Of a DNA stretch of 64,000 bases, positions 27,546-36,521 are shown one piece after another. The position numbers were made by a program, and so were the translations under genes. The DNA comes from Blastomonas sp. CACIA14H2 (GTDB taxonomy: Bacteria; Pseudomonadota; Alphaproteobacteria; Sphingomonadales; Sphingomonadaceae), in NCBI GenBank assembly GCA_000503195.1, contig AYSC01000018.1, forward strand, positions 19,867 to 83,866. The letters run 5' to 3'. How positions within the stretch are numbered: the stretch's first letter is position 1; each line of letters opens with the position of its first letter. The notes under the pieces are model-generated. The model saw nothing but the letters and a program-made list of their open reading frames with translations, did not search any database and was not told where the DNA came from.

Positions 27546-27562
27546 CAACCCGAACGGTAGAG
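27546..27562. promoter_or_regulatory. Candidate Rrf2 autoregulatory operator
   Basis: Read on the minus strand this is CTCTACCGTTCGGGTTG, matching the element before the yezD-like gene at 14 of 17 positions, with the differences confined mainly to the three central bases. It lies 37 nt upstream of the Rrf2 start codon. The function is inferred. Confidence 0.45.
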
Positions 27563-27595
27563 TGAGAGCCCCCACCCCGCCACGTTAGCGCCGCC

Positions 27596-30115
27596 CTAGT
27601 AGATGCCGCCCTGCTGCTGCAGGAATTCGCTGTCGCTGCGCGCTCGTGTCGCGGGGCCGGTGCGCTTCTGCACCGCCTTGACCGCCGCCGCCATCTCCTC
27701 GGGACGAATCGATCGGCGCGGTTCGGTCTCGGGCTTGAACGCCTCCCAGATCACCGCCGCCTTGGCTTCGTCGCCCGGCCAGGCGCCGTAGACGCGGCGG
27801 CCCGAACGGCGATCGATGCGCACCATGCGCGTGCCCGGCGGCGCGAGGAACTCGCTGACCGGCAGGCTGGGGAAGATTTCCTTTGCGAATTGCTTGAACA
27901 CCGGCGCGGCAAGCCGGCCGCCCTGCGCATAGCCGCCCATGCTGCGCGGCTGATCGAAGCCGAGATAGACGCCAGCGACGACATCGGGTGTGCCGCCGAC
28001 GAACCAGACATTGGTGGGGCCGCTGGACGTGCCCGTCTTGCCGAACATCGGGCGCTTGAGGTCCGCCAATGTCACCGCGGTGCCGCGGGTGATCACGCCT
28101 TCGAGCATGTGCACGACCTGATAGCTGGTGATCGGATCGAGGATCTGACGACCGCGCTGCGCGAAGCGCGGCATCGGCTTGCCATCCCATTTGGGCATGT
28201 TGCAGCGCTCGCAGGTGCGCGGATCGGAGCGGAAGATCACCTTGCCGCGCCGGTCCTGCACATAATCGATCAGCGTCGGCTTCAGTTCGCGCCCATGGTT
28301 GACCAGCATCGAATAGGCATTGGTGATCTTCATGACCGTGGTGTCGCCCGCGCCCAGCGCGATCGAGAGATAGGGCTTGTAGTCGCCGATCCCGACCGCC
28401 TTGATCGTCTTGACGACATTGGTCATGCCCGCATCGTTGGCGGCGCGCACGGTCATAAGGTTGCGCGACTGCTCGAGGCCCCAGCGCATCGTCTGCGGCC
28501 CCGCACCCGCCGAACCGCCGAAATTGCGGAAGCACTTGTTGCCCAGGCTTGCCGACTGATAGACGCAGAAGGTGCCGTCGACGATCTGCGTCGCGGGCGT
28601 CATGCCGTTGTCGAGCGCGGTCGCATAGACGAACGGCTTGATCGTCGATCCCGGCTGCCGATCCGCCTGGGTGGCGCGGTTGAACGGGCTGATCTGCGAA
28701 TCGAACCCGCCCTGCATCGCATAGACCCGCCCCGAACGCGGATTCTGCACCACCATGCCGCCCGAAATCTCGGGCACGTTGCGCAGCGCGTAGGTGTCGC
28801 CGGACATCGGCGCGACTGCGATGATGTCGCCCGGACGCAGCGAATCGAAGGCCGTGCCGCCAACACGCTTGCGCGGCATCGTCGCGGTCGAACGCGGCAG
28901 CACGCCCTTGTCGCCATTGGCAAAGCCGATTTCCGCGGCGCTCGCCGACTTGTCGATCACCACCGCGACGCGCCAGTTCTCGTAATCGATATCGATATAG
29001 GTCGATGCGAGCCGCGAGGCCCATTGATCGTCCATCTCGATCTTGTTGAGCGGGCCGCTCCAGCCGCTGCCGCGGTCATAGCGCAGCAGCGCGTCGCGCA
29101 GCGCCTCGGTGGTCGCGCGCTGCATCGCGGGGTCGAGCGAGGTGCGCACCCAGAGGCCGCCGGCATAGACGCTGTTCGGACCGTCCTCGCGCTTCTCGCC
29201 GAACTTCTCGACGAGCTGGCGGCGGACTTCCTCGACAAAATAACCGCCGACCTTCTCGAAATTGTCGCCGGTACGCGGGATGGTGCCAAGCGGCTCGGCC
29301 TGCGCGGCGAGCATCTGTTCGCGCGTGATCCAGCCGTTCGACTGCATCGCACCCAGCGCCCAGTTGCGACGATCGAGCGCGCGCTGCATGTGCACTTCGG
29401 GCCGGTAATTGGACGGGGCCTTGGGCAGGATCGCCAGATACGCCGCCTCGTGCAACTTGAGATCAGCGACATCCTTGCCGAAATAGGCGCGCGCCGCCGC
29501 CTGCACGCCATAGGCGTTGCGGCCTAGATAGATCTCGTTGAGATACAGCTCGAGGATTTCCTGCTTGGTCAGCACGTCCTCGATGCGATAGGCGAGGATG
29601 GCCTCGCGGATCTTGCGGGTGATCGAATATTCGTCGCCGAGCAGCAGGTTCTTGGCGACCTGCTGGGTGATGGTGGAGCCGCCGCGCGCGCGCTGGCCCG
29701 AGCCCAGCTTGGTGACGTAATCGAACACCGCCGACGCCAGGCCCGGATAATCGAGGCCATTGTGCGAGAAGAAATTCTTGTCTTCGGCCGAGAGGAACGC
29801 GCGGATCAGCGGCAGCGGATAATCCTTGTACTGCAACTGCACGCGGCGCTCGCGCGCATAGCTGTTGACGATCTCGCCATCGACGCCGCGCACCATGGTG
29901 GGAAGGTCGGGTTCGTAATCGACCAGCGTCTCGGCCGAAGGCAGATCGCGCGCGAAGATCACCCAGATCAGGAACACGCCCAGCAGCGCCAGTCCCAGCA
30001 GATACGTTGCCCAGCGCACCCAGCGCTTCTGCCACGCGTCGCGCAGGGCCACCATCGCCCCGTCACCGCCGCGTTTCATGCTATAGGCGGCACCGCCACT
30101 TTCACCCTCGCTCAT
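27596..30115 (-). CDS. mrcA: Penicillin-binding protein 1A (bifunctional)
   Basis: Class A PBP of 839 residues that polymerises and cross-links peptidoglycan. After a short cytosolic tail and one membrane anchor comes the glycosyltransferase domain (SAEDKNFFSHNG and RGGSTITQQVAKN), an OB-like insert, and the transpeptidase with STIK (in PGSTIKPF), SRN and KTGTSS. The start at 30115 (MSEGESGGAA) is one option; an ATG at 30079 is another. It lies downstream of the amidase gene on the same strand, both acting on the cell wall. Confidence 0.95.
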   Translation of the reverse strand: MSEGESGGAAYSMKRGGDGAMVALRDAWQKRWVRWATYLLGLALLGVFLIWVIFARDLPSAETLVDYEPDLPTMVRGVDGEIVNSYARERRVQLQYKDYPLPLIRAFLSAEDKNFFSHNGLDYPGLASAVFDYVTKLGSGQRARGGSTITQQVAKNLLLGDEYSITRKIREAILAYRIEDVLTKQEILELYLNEIYLGRNAYGVQAAARAYFGKDVADLKLHEAAYLAILPKAPSNYRPEVHMQRALDRRNWALGAMQSNGWITREQMLAAQAEPLGTIPRTGDNFEKVGGYFVEEVRRQLVEKFGEKREDGPNSVYAGGLWVRTSLDPAMQRATTEALRDALLRYDRGSGWSGPLNKIEMDDQWASRLASTYIDIDYENWRVAVVIDKSASAAEIGFANGDKGVLPRSTATMPRKRVGGTAFDSLRPGDIIAVAPMSGDTYALRNVPEISGGMVVQNPRSGRVYAMQGGFDSQISPFNRATQADRQPGSTIKPFVYATALDNGMTPATQIVDGTFCVYQSASLGNKCFRNFGGSAGAGPQTMRWGLEQSRNLMTVRAANDAGMTNVVKTIKAVGIGDYKPYLSIALGAGDTTVMKITNAYSMLVNHGRELKPTLIDYVQDRRGKVIFRSDPRTCERCNMPKWDGKPMPRFAQRGRQILDPITSYQVVHMLEGVITRGTAVTLADLKRPMFGKTGTSSGPTNVWFVGGTPDVVAGVYLGFDQPRSMGGYAQGGRLAAPVFKQFAKEIFPSLPVSEFLAPPGTRMVRIDRRSGRRVYGAWPGDEAKAAVIWEAFKPETEPRRSIRPEEMAAAVKAVQKRTGPATRARSDSEFLQQQGGIY

Positions 30116-30213
30116 GCCCGCGCGACTAGCACAGGATTCCTGAACAAGGCCAGAGCGGATTGGCGGCGGTTGCGACAGTTGACATGGACCGCCTGCACCG
30201 ATCCATCCCATCC

Positions 30214-30296
30214 CGTCACCACTGCGCAGGCGGGGGTCCCGCTATGACCGCAAAGGGCCAGGACAAGCGGGATTCCCGCTTCCGCGGGAATGACGG
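30214..30296. repeat. REP doublet (family A), inverted pair
   Basis: Left unit GCAGGCGGGGGTCCCGCTAT and right unit GCGGGATTCCCGCTTCCGCG face each other across about 25 nt between the amidase stop and the PBP1a start. The arrangement is the same as at 9592-9673. Confidence 0.7.
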
Positions 30297-30312
30297 GGAA
30301 TTGCGCCCGGAC

Positions 30313-31572
30313 TTACCGCGAAGCCAGCTTGCGCGCGAAGAACACCGTCACCGCCTGCCCCACCGATTCCGCGATGCGCTTGCGATAGCTGGCCGAGTTG
30401 AGCAGCGCGATGTCTTCCTCGTTGCTGACATAGCCGGTTTCCAGAAGCACCGAGGGCACATCGGGCGCCTTCAGCACCATCAGCGAGGCGAAGCGGTGGG
30501 AATCGGTGCGGAAGTTCATCTTCGCATCGCCCTCGCGCCGCAACAGCCGTGCAAAATCCGCCGACAGGTTCATCGTCTCGCGCTGGGTGAGGTCGATCAG
30601 GATCGACGACACGTCGGACGGCGCATCGGCAAGGTTCACGCCGTTCAGGATGTCCGCCTTGTTCTCGCGCGCAGCGAGCCGGGCCGCCTCGCGGTCGGAG
30701 GCCACTTCGGACAGCGTATAGATGGTCGCGCCGCGCGCGGTCTGCGAGGCGGCGGCATCGGCATGGACCGAGATGAACAGGTCCGCGCCCAGACGCCGGG
30801 CGATGCCATAGCGCTCCTGCAGGACCAGGAACGTGTCGCTGTCACGGGTCAGCGCGACCCGGACGCGTCCGGTCTTGAGCAGCTCGTCGCGGATGGCGCG
30901 AGCGATCTGCAGCGTCACCTTGCTTTCGCGCGTCCCGTCATGCGGGCTGATGGCACCCGGATCATGCCCGCCATGACCGGCATCGATCACCACCAGCGGA
31001 CGGGAATCGTCACTGGGGCCCTCGACCTTCGGCAGCGGCGGTGCCTTGCTGGGCTTGGGCAGCGGGATGCGCACGCTGTATCGACGCTGCGGCGGCTCTG
31101 CACGGAAGTTGGCGGGCGGCACGAACGACTGACGCGGTGCGTTGAGCACGCCGGTCAGTTCGGACGAGCCCAGTTCCTTGACCGACAGCGTCAGGCTGCG
31201 GCCGTCCTCGGAAAAGGATCCTGCGCTGACCATCGCCGGGCGGTCGAGGTCGAGCACCACGCGCGCGGTGTCGTTGTCGAACTGGGCCATGCGGACATTG
31301 CGGAAAAGGCCCTGCTGGCTGAGCGCGTTGGACCGCGCCGTCGCGCCCTTGATGTCGATCGCGATCCGGTCCGGGCCGCTCAGCACGAAGCTGCTCGCGC
31401 TTTCGATCGGATCGTTGAAATGCAGCACCACCTGGTTGGCGCGGATTTCGACATTGGACACCTCCCCCGCCTGGACGGGCGCAGCGCATGCCATCGACGC
31501 GCAAATGGAGGTCAGCCAGAGCATGGCCATATTATGCCCCCGGCGCGAATGTCCGGTCCAGTGCAATTTCAT
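30313..31572 (-). CDS. N-acetylmuramoyl-L-alanine amidase with AMIN domain
   Basis: Periplasmic zinc amidase of 419 residues, AmiC-like. A signal peptide (ending APVQAG) is followed by an AMIN domain (about residues 38-130) that targets division sites, a Pro-rich linker, and the Amidase_3 catalytic domain with VIDAGHGGHDPG, SVHADA and LLETGYVSNEED carrying the zinc ligands and catalytic Glu. It helps split septal peptidoglycan. It precedes the PBP1a gene on the minus strand, with a REP doublet between them, and is divergent from rne. Confidence 0.95.
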   Translation of the reverse strand: MKLHWTGHSRRGHNMAMLWLTSICASMACAAPVQAGEVSNVEIRANQVVLHFNDPIESASSFVLSGPDRIAIDIKGATARSNALSQQGLFRNVRMAQFDNDTARVVLDLDRPAMVSAGSFSEDGRSLTLSVKELGSSELTGVLNAPRQSFVPPANFRAEPPQRRYSVRIPLPKPSKAPPLPKVEGPSDDSRPLVVIDAGHGGHDPGAISPHDGTRESKVTLQIARAIRDELLKTGRVRVALTRDSDTFLVLQERYGIARRLGADLFISVHADAAASQTARGATIYTLSEVASDREAARLAARENKADILNGVNLADAPSDVSSILIDLTQRETMNLSADFARLLRREGDAKMNFRTDSHRFASLMVLKAPDVPSVLLETGYVSNEEDIALLNSASYRKRIAESVGQAVTVFFARKLASR

Positions 31573-32115
31573 GATCCCCGGATTCCTGCCTGATCTCTTG
31601 ATGAAGGCAAGATTAGGGTTAAGCGGGAAAAACCTTGTGAAACGACCTGGTTAACAGGAATTTCATCATGATCGGGCAGGACTGGACATGGGCAGAGCGC
31701 GATCGGCGCCATCGTCTTTCTCGATAACGGCAGGCCAGGTCCGCGATTGAGCTTTTTGTTGCTGTATTGCCCCAGCGATGCTAGCAAAGCCTTGCGGCTC
31801 ATTGGCTTAATCGGCCATCGCCCGCATCCACTGACAGCATTGCGGCCCAGTTTGCCGCGGATGCCGTATCACCAGGTTGACGCTTTATGGGTTTGAATAC
31901 CGCCTTTTCCGCGACCCCGCTTCCGGGCGGTTGGCTGCGGGAAAGCGACGCGGCCAGTGCGCTTGACGCCCTGCAAACCCGTTCAGCAGACACAATCCTT
32001 ATCGAACAAACCCGTTTGCGCACCGCCCCCTTCATCCGGGGCGGTCGCGCCATAACAGACAGAAGCGCAGCGACCCGGCCGGTTCCGCCCGGTGCGCGCG
32101 CACGGAGAATATTGA
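31573..32115. promoter_or_regulatory. Long divergent region and leader before rne
   Basis: This 543-nt gap between divergent amidase and rne genes has no convincing gene. A long 5' leader is usual for rne, which in other bacteria is autoregulated by cleavage of its own leader. A possible start of transcription region is TTGACG at about 31881. G+C-rich inverted segments (for example GGGCGG/CCGCCC near 31905-32045) could form hairpins. No riboswitch class is recognised. Confidence 0.4.
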
Positions 32116-34866
32116 ATGACAACGCGCATGTTGATCGATGCGCGCCACCAGGAAGAAACCCGGGTGGCGGTGCTCAAGGGAAACCGGATTGAGGAGTTCG
32201 ACTTTGAATCTGCTGAACACAAGCAGATCAAGGGCAATATCTATCTCGCCAAGGTTACCAGGGTAGAACCCTCGCTGCAGGCGGCCTTCGTCGATTATGG
32301 CGGGAACCGGCACGGCTTCCTCGCCTTCTCGGAAATCCATCCCGACTATTACCAGATTCCGCGCGAGGACAAGATCGCGCTGCTCGCCGAGGAAGCGCGC
32401 CATGCGCGCGAAGAGGCCGAAGCGCTGGCGGCCGAGGAAGAGGCCGACGATGCCGCTGGCCGCGGCGGCGAGGAAGGCAGCTATGACGACGGCCTGTCCG
32501 ACGAGGGGCTCATCGAAACCGATGACGAGCCGATCGTTGCCGAAACGCTGTCCGGCGACAGCGAAGGCGATGCCGACAGCGAAGAGACCGAAGCCGAAAG
32601 CGAGGAATCGCGCGAGAACAATGGCAATGGCCGCAATGGCGGACGTCGCCGTCGCCGCGATGGCCGGGGCGGCAAGGCCAAGGCCAGTGATGAAGCGCGC
32701 ACCAGCCGCATGGCGCTGCGCCGCCGCTACAAGATCCAGGACGTCATCCAGCGCCGCCAGGTGATGCTGGTGCAGGTGGTCAAGGAAGAGCGCGGCAACA
32801 AGGGGGCGGCGCTCACCACCTATCTCTCGCTCGCGGGCCGCTATTGCGTCCTCATGCCCAACAGCGCGCATGGCGGCGGCATCAGCCGCAAGATCAGCAA
32901 CGCATCGGACCGCAAGCGGCTGAAGTCGATCATCGCCGAGATGAAGCTGCCCGCGACCATGGGCTGCATCGTGCGCACCGCCGGCCTTTCGCGCACCAAG
33001 CCCGAGATCAAGCGCGATTTCGACTATCTCGCCCGGCTGTGGGACGAGATTCGCGAAAAGACCCTCAAGGCCTCAGCGCCGGCCATCATCCATTCGGACA
33101 GCGACCTCATCAAGCGCGCGATCCGCGACATCTACAATCGCGACATCGAGGAAGTGCTGGTCGAGGGCGAAGCGGGCTATCGCGCCGCCAAGGACTTCAT
33201 GAAACTACTGATGCCCAGCCATGCGCGCCGGGTGAAGAGCTATTCGGACCCCGTGCCGCTGTTCCAGCGCTATGGCACCGAGGACCAGCTTTCGGCGATG
33301 TACGAGCCGGTCGTGCAGCTCAAGTCGGGCGGCTATCTGGTCATCAACCCGACCGAGGCCTTGGTGTCGATCGACATCAACTCCGGGCGCTCCACCAAGG
33401 AGCACGGGATCGAGGCGACCGCGCTCAACACCAACCTGGAAGCCGCGCGCGAAATCGCGCGGCAGCTGCGCCTGCGCGACATGGCGGGCCTGGTGGTCAT
33501 CGATTTCATCGACATGGAATATGGCTCGAACATCCGCAAGGTCGAGAAGGCCATGCGCGATGCGCTGAAGAGCGACCGGGCGCGCATCCAGGTCGGCCGC
33601 ATCTCGGGCTTCGGCCTGATGGAAATGAGCCGCCAGCGCCTGCGCACCGGCGTGCTCGAGGCGTCGACCCGCACCTGCCCGCATTGCGACGGCACCGGCC
33701 TGGTCCGCACCGCATCGTCGGCGGGCCTGTCGGCGCTGCGCCTGCTGGAGGAAGAGGCCGCGCGCGGTCATGGCAGCATCATCACGCTGCGCACCAGCCA
33801 GGAAGCGTCGATCTACGTCCTCAACAACAAGCGCCGCGACATTGCCGAGATCGAGGAGCGGTTCGGCGTGCGCATCGAGATTCTGCCCAATGGGGAGAAT
33901 GAAGGCGCGAAGATGGAAGTGACCGCCAGCGGCCCGCGTCCGGAAAAGGTCGTGACCTTCCAGCCGATCATCGACGAGGACGATGACGATATCGAAGACG
34001 AGATCGACGAGATCGAGGAAGAGGAAGAGGTCGCCGAAAAGCGCAGCGGTCGCGGAAACCGTGGCGATCGTGCGGATCGCGGCGAGCGCCCCGCCGAGCA
34101 GCGCAGCAGCGAGGAAGGCGAAGGCGGTGGCCGCTCGAAGCGTCGCCGTCGGCGTCGCGGCAAGCGAGGCCGGCGCGACGGCGATCTGCCCCAGGGCGAG
34201 GCGGGTAGCGAGGCCGAGGTCGATGCCCTCGACCAGGGCGAAGAACCCGTTGCCACGACCGATGCCGAAGCTCCGGTCGAGGCAGCAAACACTGACGAGA
34301 CCGTGGAAGCGAGCGAGGACAGCGGCGAGGCCAAGCCCAAGCGTGCGCGTCGTGGTCGCCGGGGTGGTCGCGGTCGCAAGGCGGGCGAAGCCGGCGACGA
34401 CAGCGCCGAAACGGCTGACGACGAGGCTTCGGCTGAAACGCCCGCCGAACCGGTGAGCGAAGCGGCCGAAGCGGCTGAAACGACAGCCGACGCACCGGCG
34501 CAGACCGAGGCGGAGCCTGAGCCGGTGGCCGAAAAGCCCAAGCGCAAGCGCGCCTCTCGGGCCAAGAAGCCGGTCGAGGCAGCAGAAGCCGAGGCTCCTG
34601 CCGAAGCCCCGGCTGCCGAAGCCGAAAGCGCCTCAGAGCCTGCGGCGGAAGCCGAGCCTGCGGCCAAGCCCAAGCCCAAGCGCGCGCCGCGCAAGAAGGC
34701 CGCGCCCAAGGCCAATGCTGCCGACACGGTGGCGGCGGAAGCTGCGCCCGAGCCGGTCGCCGAGGCCGAGCCTGCCGCAGCCGACACGGCCAAGGCCGCC
34801 GAAGCACCCGCCGAAAGCACCGAACCGCCGCGTCGCGGCTGGTGGCAGCGCACTTTCGGCAACTAA
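32116..34866 (+). CDS. rne: Ribonuclease E/G family endoribonuclease
   Basis: The 916-residue endonuclease that initiates mRNA decay and processes rRNA. The S1 domain (residues about 30-220) is split by an acidic, low-complexity insert at about residues 100-190, as in other alphaproteobacteria. The DNase I-like catalytic core has LVSIDINSG and VVIDFIDME with the two metal-binding Asp residues, and the zinc-link CPHCDGTG follows. From about residue 615 the tail is disordered, with Arg-rich blocks and long Ala/Glu/Pro repeats, likely an RNA- and degradosome-partner-binding scaffold. It is flanked by a long leader and a strong terminator. Confidence 0.95.
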   Translation: MTTRMLIDARHQEETRVAVLKGNRIEEFDFESAEHKQIKGNIYLAKVTRVEPSLQAAFVDYGGNRHGFLAFSEIHPDYYQIPREDKIALLAEEARHAREEAEALAAEEEADDAAGRGGEEGSYDDGLSDEGLIETDDEPIVAETLSGDSEGDADSEETEAESEESRENNGNGRNGGRRRRRDGRGGKAKASDEARTSRMALRRRYKIQDVIQRRQVMLVQVVKEERGNKGAALTTYLSLAGRYCVLMPNSAHGGGISRKISNASDRKRLKSIIAEMKLPATMGCIVRTAGLSRTKPEIKRDFDYLARLWDEIREKTLKASAPAIIHSDSDLIKRAIRDIYNRDIEEVLVEGEAGYRAAKDFMKLLMPSHARRVKSYSDPVPLFQRYGTEDQLSAMYEPVVQLKSGGYLVINPTEALVSIDINSGRSTKEHGIEATALNTNLEAAREIARQLRLRDMAGLVVIDFIDMEYGSNIRKVEKAMRDALKSDRARIQVGRISGFGLMEMSRQRLRTGVLEASTRTCPHCDGTGLVRTASSAGLSALRLLEEEAARGHGSIITLRTSQEASIYVLNNKRRDIAEIEERFGVRIEILPNGENEGAKMEVTASGPRPEKVVTFQPIIDEDDDDIEDEIDEIEEEEEVAEKRSGRGNRGDRADRGERPAEQRSSEEGEGGGRSKRRRRRRGKRGRRDGDLPQGEAGSEAEVDALDQGEEPVATTDAEAPVEAANTDETVEASEDSGEAKPKRARRGRRGGRGRKAGEAGDDSAETADDEASAETPAEPVSEAAEAAETTADAPAQTEAEPEPVAEKPKRKRASRAKKPVEAAEAEAPAEAPAAEAESASEPAAEAEPAAKPKPKRAPRKKAAPKANAADTVAAEAAPEPVAEAEPAAADTAKAAEAPAESTEPPRRGWWQRTFGN

Positions 34867-34884
34867 AGGGTATTAAGTCGCAAC

Positions 34885-34925
34885 AAAAAGGGGTGCCCCG
34901 CCAGACCGGCAGGGCACCCCTTTTT
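34885..34925. terminator. Bidirectional Rho-independent terminator
   Basis: A perfect 14-bp stem, AAAAAGGGGTGCCC at 34885-34898 pairing with GGGCACCCCTTTTT at 34912-34925, lies between the convergent rne and PLP-enzyme genes and has T-tracts on both strands. Confidence 0.92.
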
Positions 34926-34948
34926 CGTATCGGGTGGCGCGCCTGGGA

Positions 34949-36412
34949 CTAGTCGGCCGCCAGCGCAGCGTCGAAGGCATCGCCGATCGCCGCCATGTCG
35001 CGCTCCAGCTGCGCCTCGGCCTCGTTGCCCATGGCTGCCAATGCCACCATCTGCGGCATCGATATGCCGATGCGCAGCGTGCCGCGCACCTTGCCTGCCA
35101 TGTCCGGCCCCTGGAAGCGCGCGCATTTGACCGGCTGGCCCAGCCGCACGCCCGACCGCATCATCTTGAGCTGGATCGCGGTCGCGCCGTCGAAATCGAT
35201 CGCCCTGCCCTCGCCGCTCAGATCGACCGTGGTCAGCGTCCGCATCTCGATCGGGTGCGAACCGGCGGATTCGCGATCGGCAAACGGATAAGGCGTCACG
35301 CGCGTGCCGCCGATCCGGTCGACCAGCGCGAGCGAGGCGCAGCGGAATTGTTCGACCACGCGCGCAATCGTGTGGAAATCGAGCGCCTGAAAGCGCTCCA
35401 GCTCGAACAGCGCGGCCGCCAGCCGGACCGTCAACCCGGCATTGCCGTTCACCGGGAGGCGTTCGATTCCTGCCCAGCTGTCGGGCAGTTCGGCGCGGCG
35501 GAAGATCGTCGCCATGCCCTCGCCCAGCGGCGCGATGCGCTGCGCCGTGGCGCGCGGAACCAGGGCAAAGCCGGAAAAGGGCGGCCCCCCCATGAACTTG
35601 GATCCCGTGAGCAGCACGACCGCGCCGCGCATCAGATAGGCACCGATCGCGGGACTCGTGATCCGCGCCTGGCAAGCATCGACGACGAAGCCGATCGAGT
35701 CGCCATATTGCGTGATCAGCGCGTCGATATCGTCGAGATGCGGGAGGATCAGCCCGGTCTTCGATCCGTGCACCACGTGCAGCAGCGGAAACTTGCCCGC
35801 AATCAGCGCGCGCTCGATCTCGCTGCGCATCGCGGCAACGATCACCGCGCTGTCGAACGCCTCGCCAAAGCCGTTGCGCACCGACACCTCGGACAGCGAC
35901 ACCGGCGCAAGGCCGGGGACCATCTGGCCCTTCGACGTCGGCACTCCCAGAGCCGTCTGCGCAGCAAAATACTGCCCGGCGGCGCTCAGGATGCAGCCGC
36001 TTCCGACTTCATCCGCGCCGAGCAGCACATTGTGGATGCCTTGCGGCGCACGTCCGGCAAAGGCCTGGAGCGCGATATATTCGAGGTCCGTGCCCGAGGC
36101 CGAAAACGCGATATCGGTACCCTGCGGAAGCCCATAAGCCGCCGCGATGCGATCACGCAGGACGGTCAGATGTCCGGCATAGTCGGTGCCCACCATGTCC
36201 GCCGTCAGCGCATGCTCGGACACGAAATCGCACAGATGGTCGAAGGCCGGCTGCGAGATGTCGTTCGCGGTCGATGACGCATAGGTCACCGTCTGGCGCG
36301 GGAAGGGAGAGCTGAAATACTTGTTGGTGCCATCGGCATGTGCGGGGACGATGCGCTCGTCTCCACCGATCGTGAGCAGATGGCTGACCGTCTTGAGCAA
36401 ATCCTGTTGCAT
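34949..36412 (-). CDS. PLP-dependent enzyme, aminotransferase class V-like, unknown reaction
   Basis: A 487-residue protein with the fold-type I PLP pattern: FSASGTDLEYIALQ (cofactor phosphate region), VVDACQARIT with the ring-contacting Asp, and LLTGSKFMGGPPFSGF, whose Lys is the likely Schiff-base residue. I do not recognise a named family. The C-terminal 170 residues are conserved-looking and alpha/beta. It is divergent from an ATP-grasp ligase gene, about 109 nt start to start, and the two probably form one pathway. The ATG at 36412 is chosen because further extension would run into that gene. Confidence 0.75.
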   Translation of the reverse strand: MQQDLLKTVSHLLTIGGDERIVPAHADGTNKYFSSPFPRQTVTYASSTANDISQPAFDHLCDFVSEHALTADMVGTDYAGHLTVLRDRIAAAYGLPQGTDIAFSASGTDLEYIALQAFAGRAPQGIHNVLLGADEVGSGCILSAAGQYFAAQTALGVPTSKGQMVPGLAPVSLSEVSVRNGFGEAFDSAVIVAAMRSEIERALIAGKFPLLHVVHGSKTGLILPHLDDIDALITQYGDSIGFVVDACQARITSPAIGAYLMRGAVVLLTGSKFMGGPPFSGFALVPRATAQRIAPLGEGMATIFRRAELPDSWAGIERLPVNGNAGLTVRLAAALFELERFQALDFHTIARVVEQFRCASLALVDRIGGTRVTPYPFADRESAGSHPIEMRTLTTVDLSGEGRAIDFDGATAIQLKMMRSGVRLGQPVKCARFQGPDMAGKVRGTLRIGISMPQMVALAAMGNEAEAQLERDMAAIGDAFDAALAAD

Positions 36413-36521
36413 CAAACTTATCTTTCGCTGCGCCCCCGAAGCGGATAAGGGCGCGGCTATAGGGGCGCTGGCCATTAAGGCAAGCCGCTTTGGCCGGACC
36501 CCGCCCGCAAACCCAAAGAAA

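Noticed and set aside
31887..32192. Small open frame overlapping the start of rne
   Set aside because: No ribosome site, no recognised domain, and it runs into rne in another frame.
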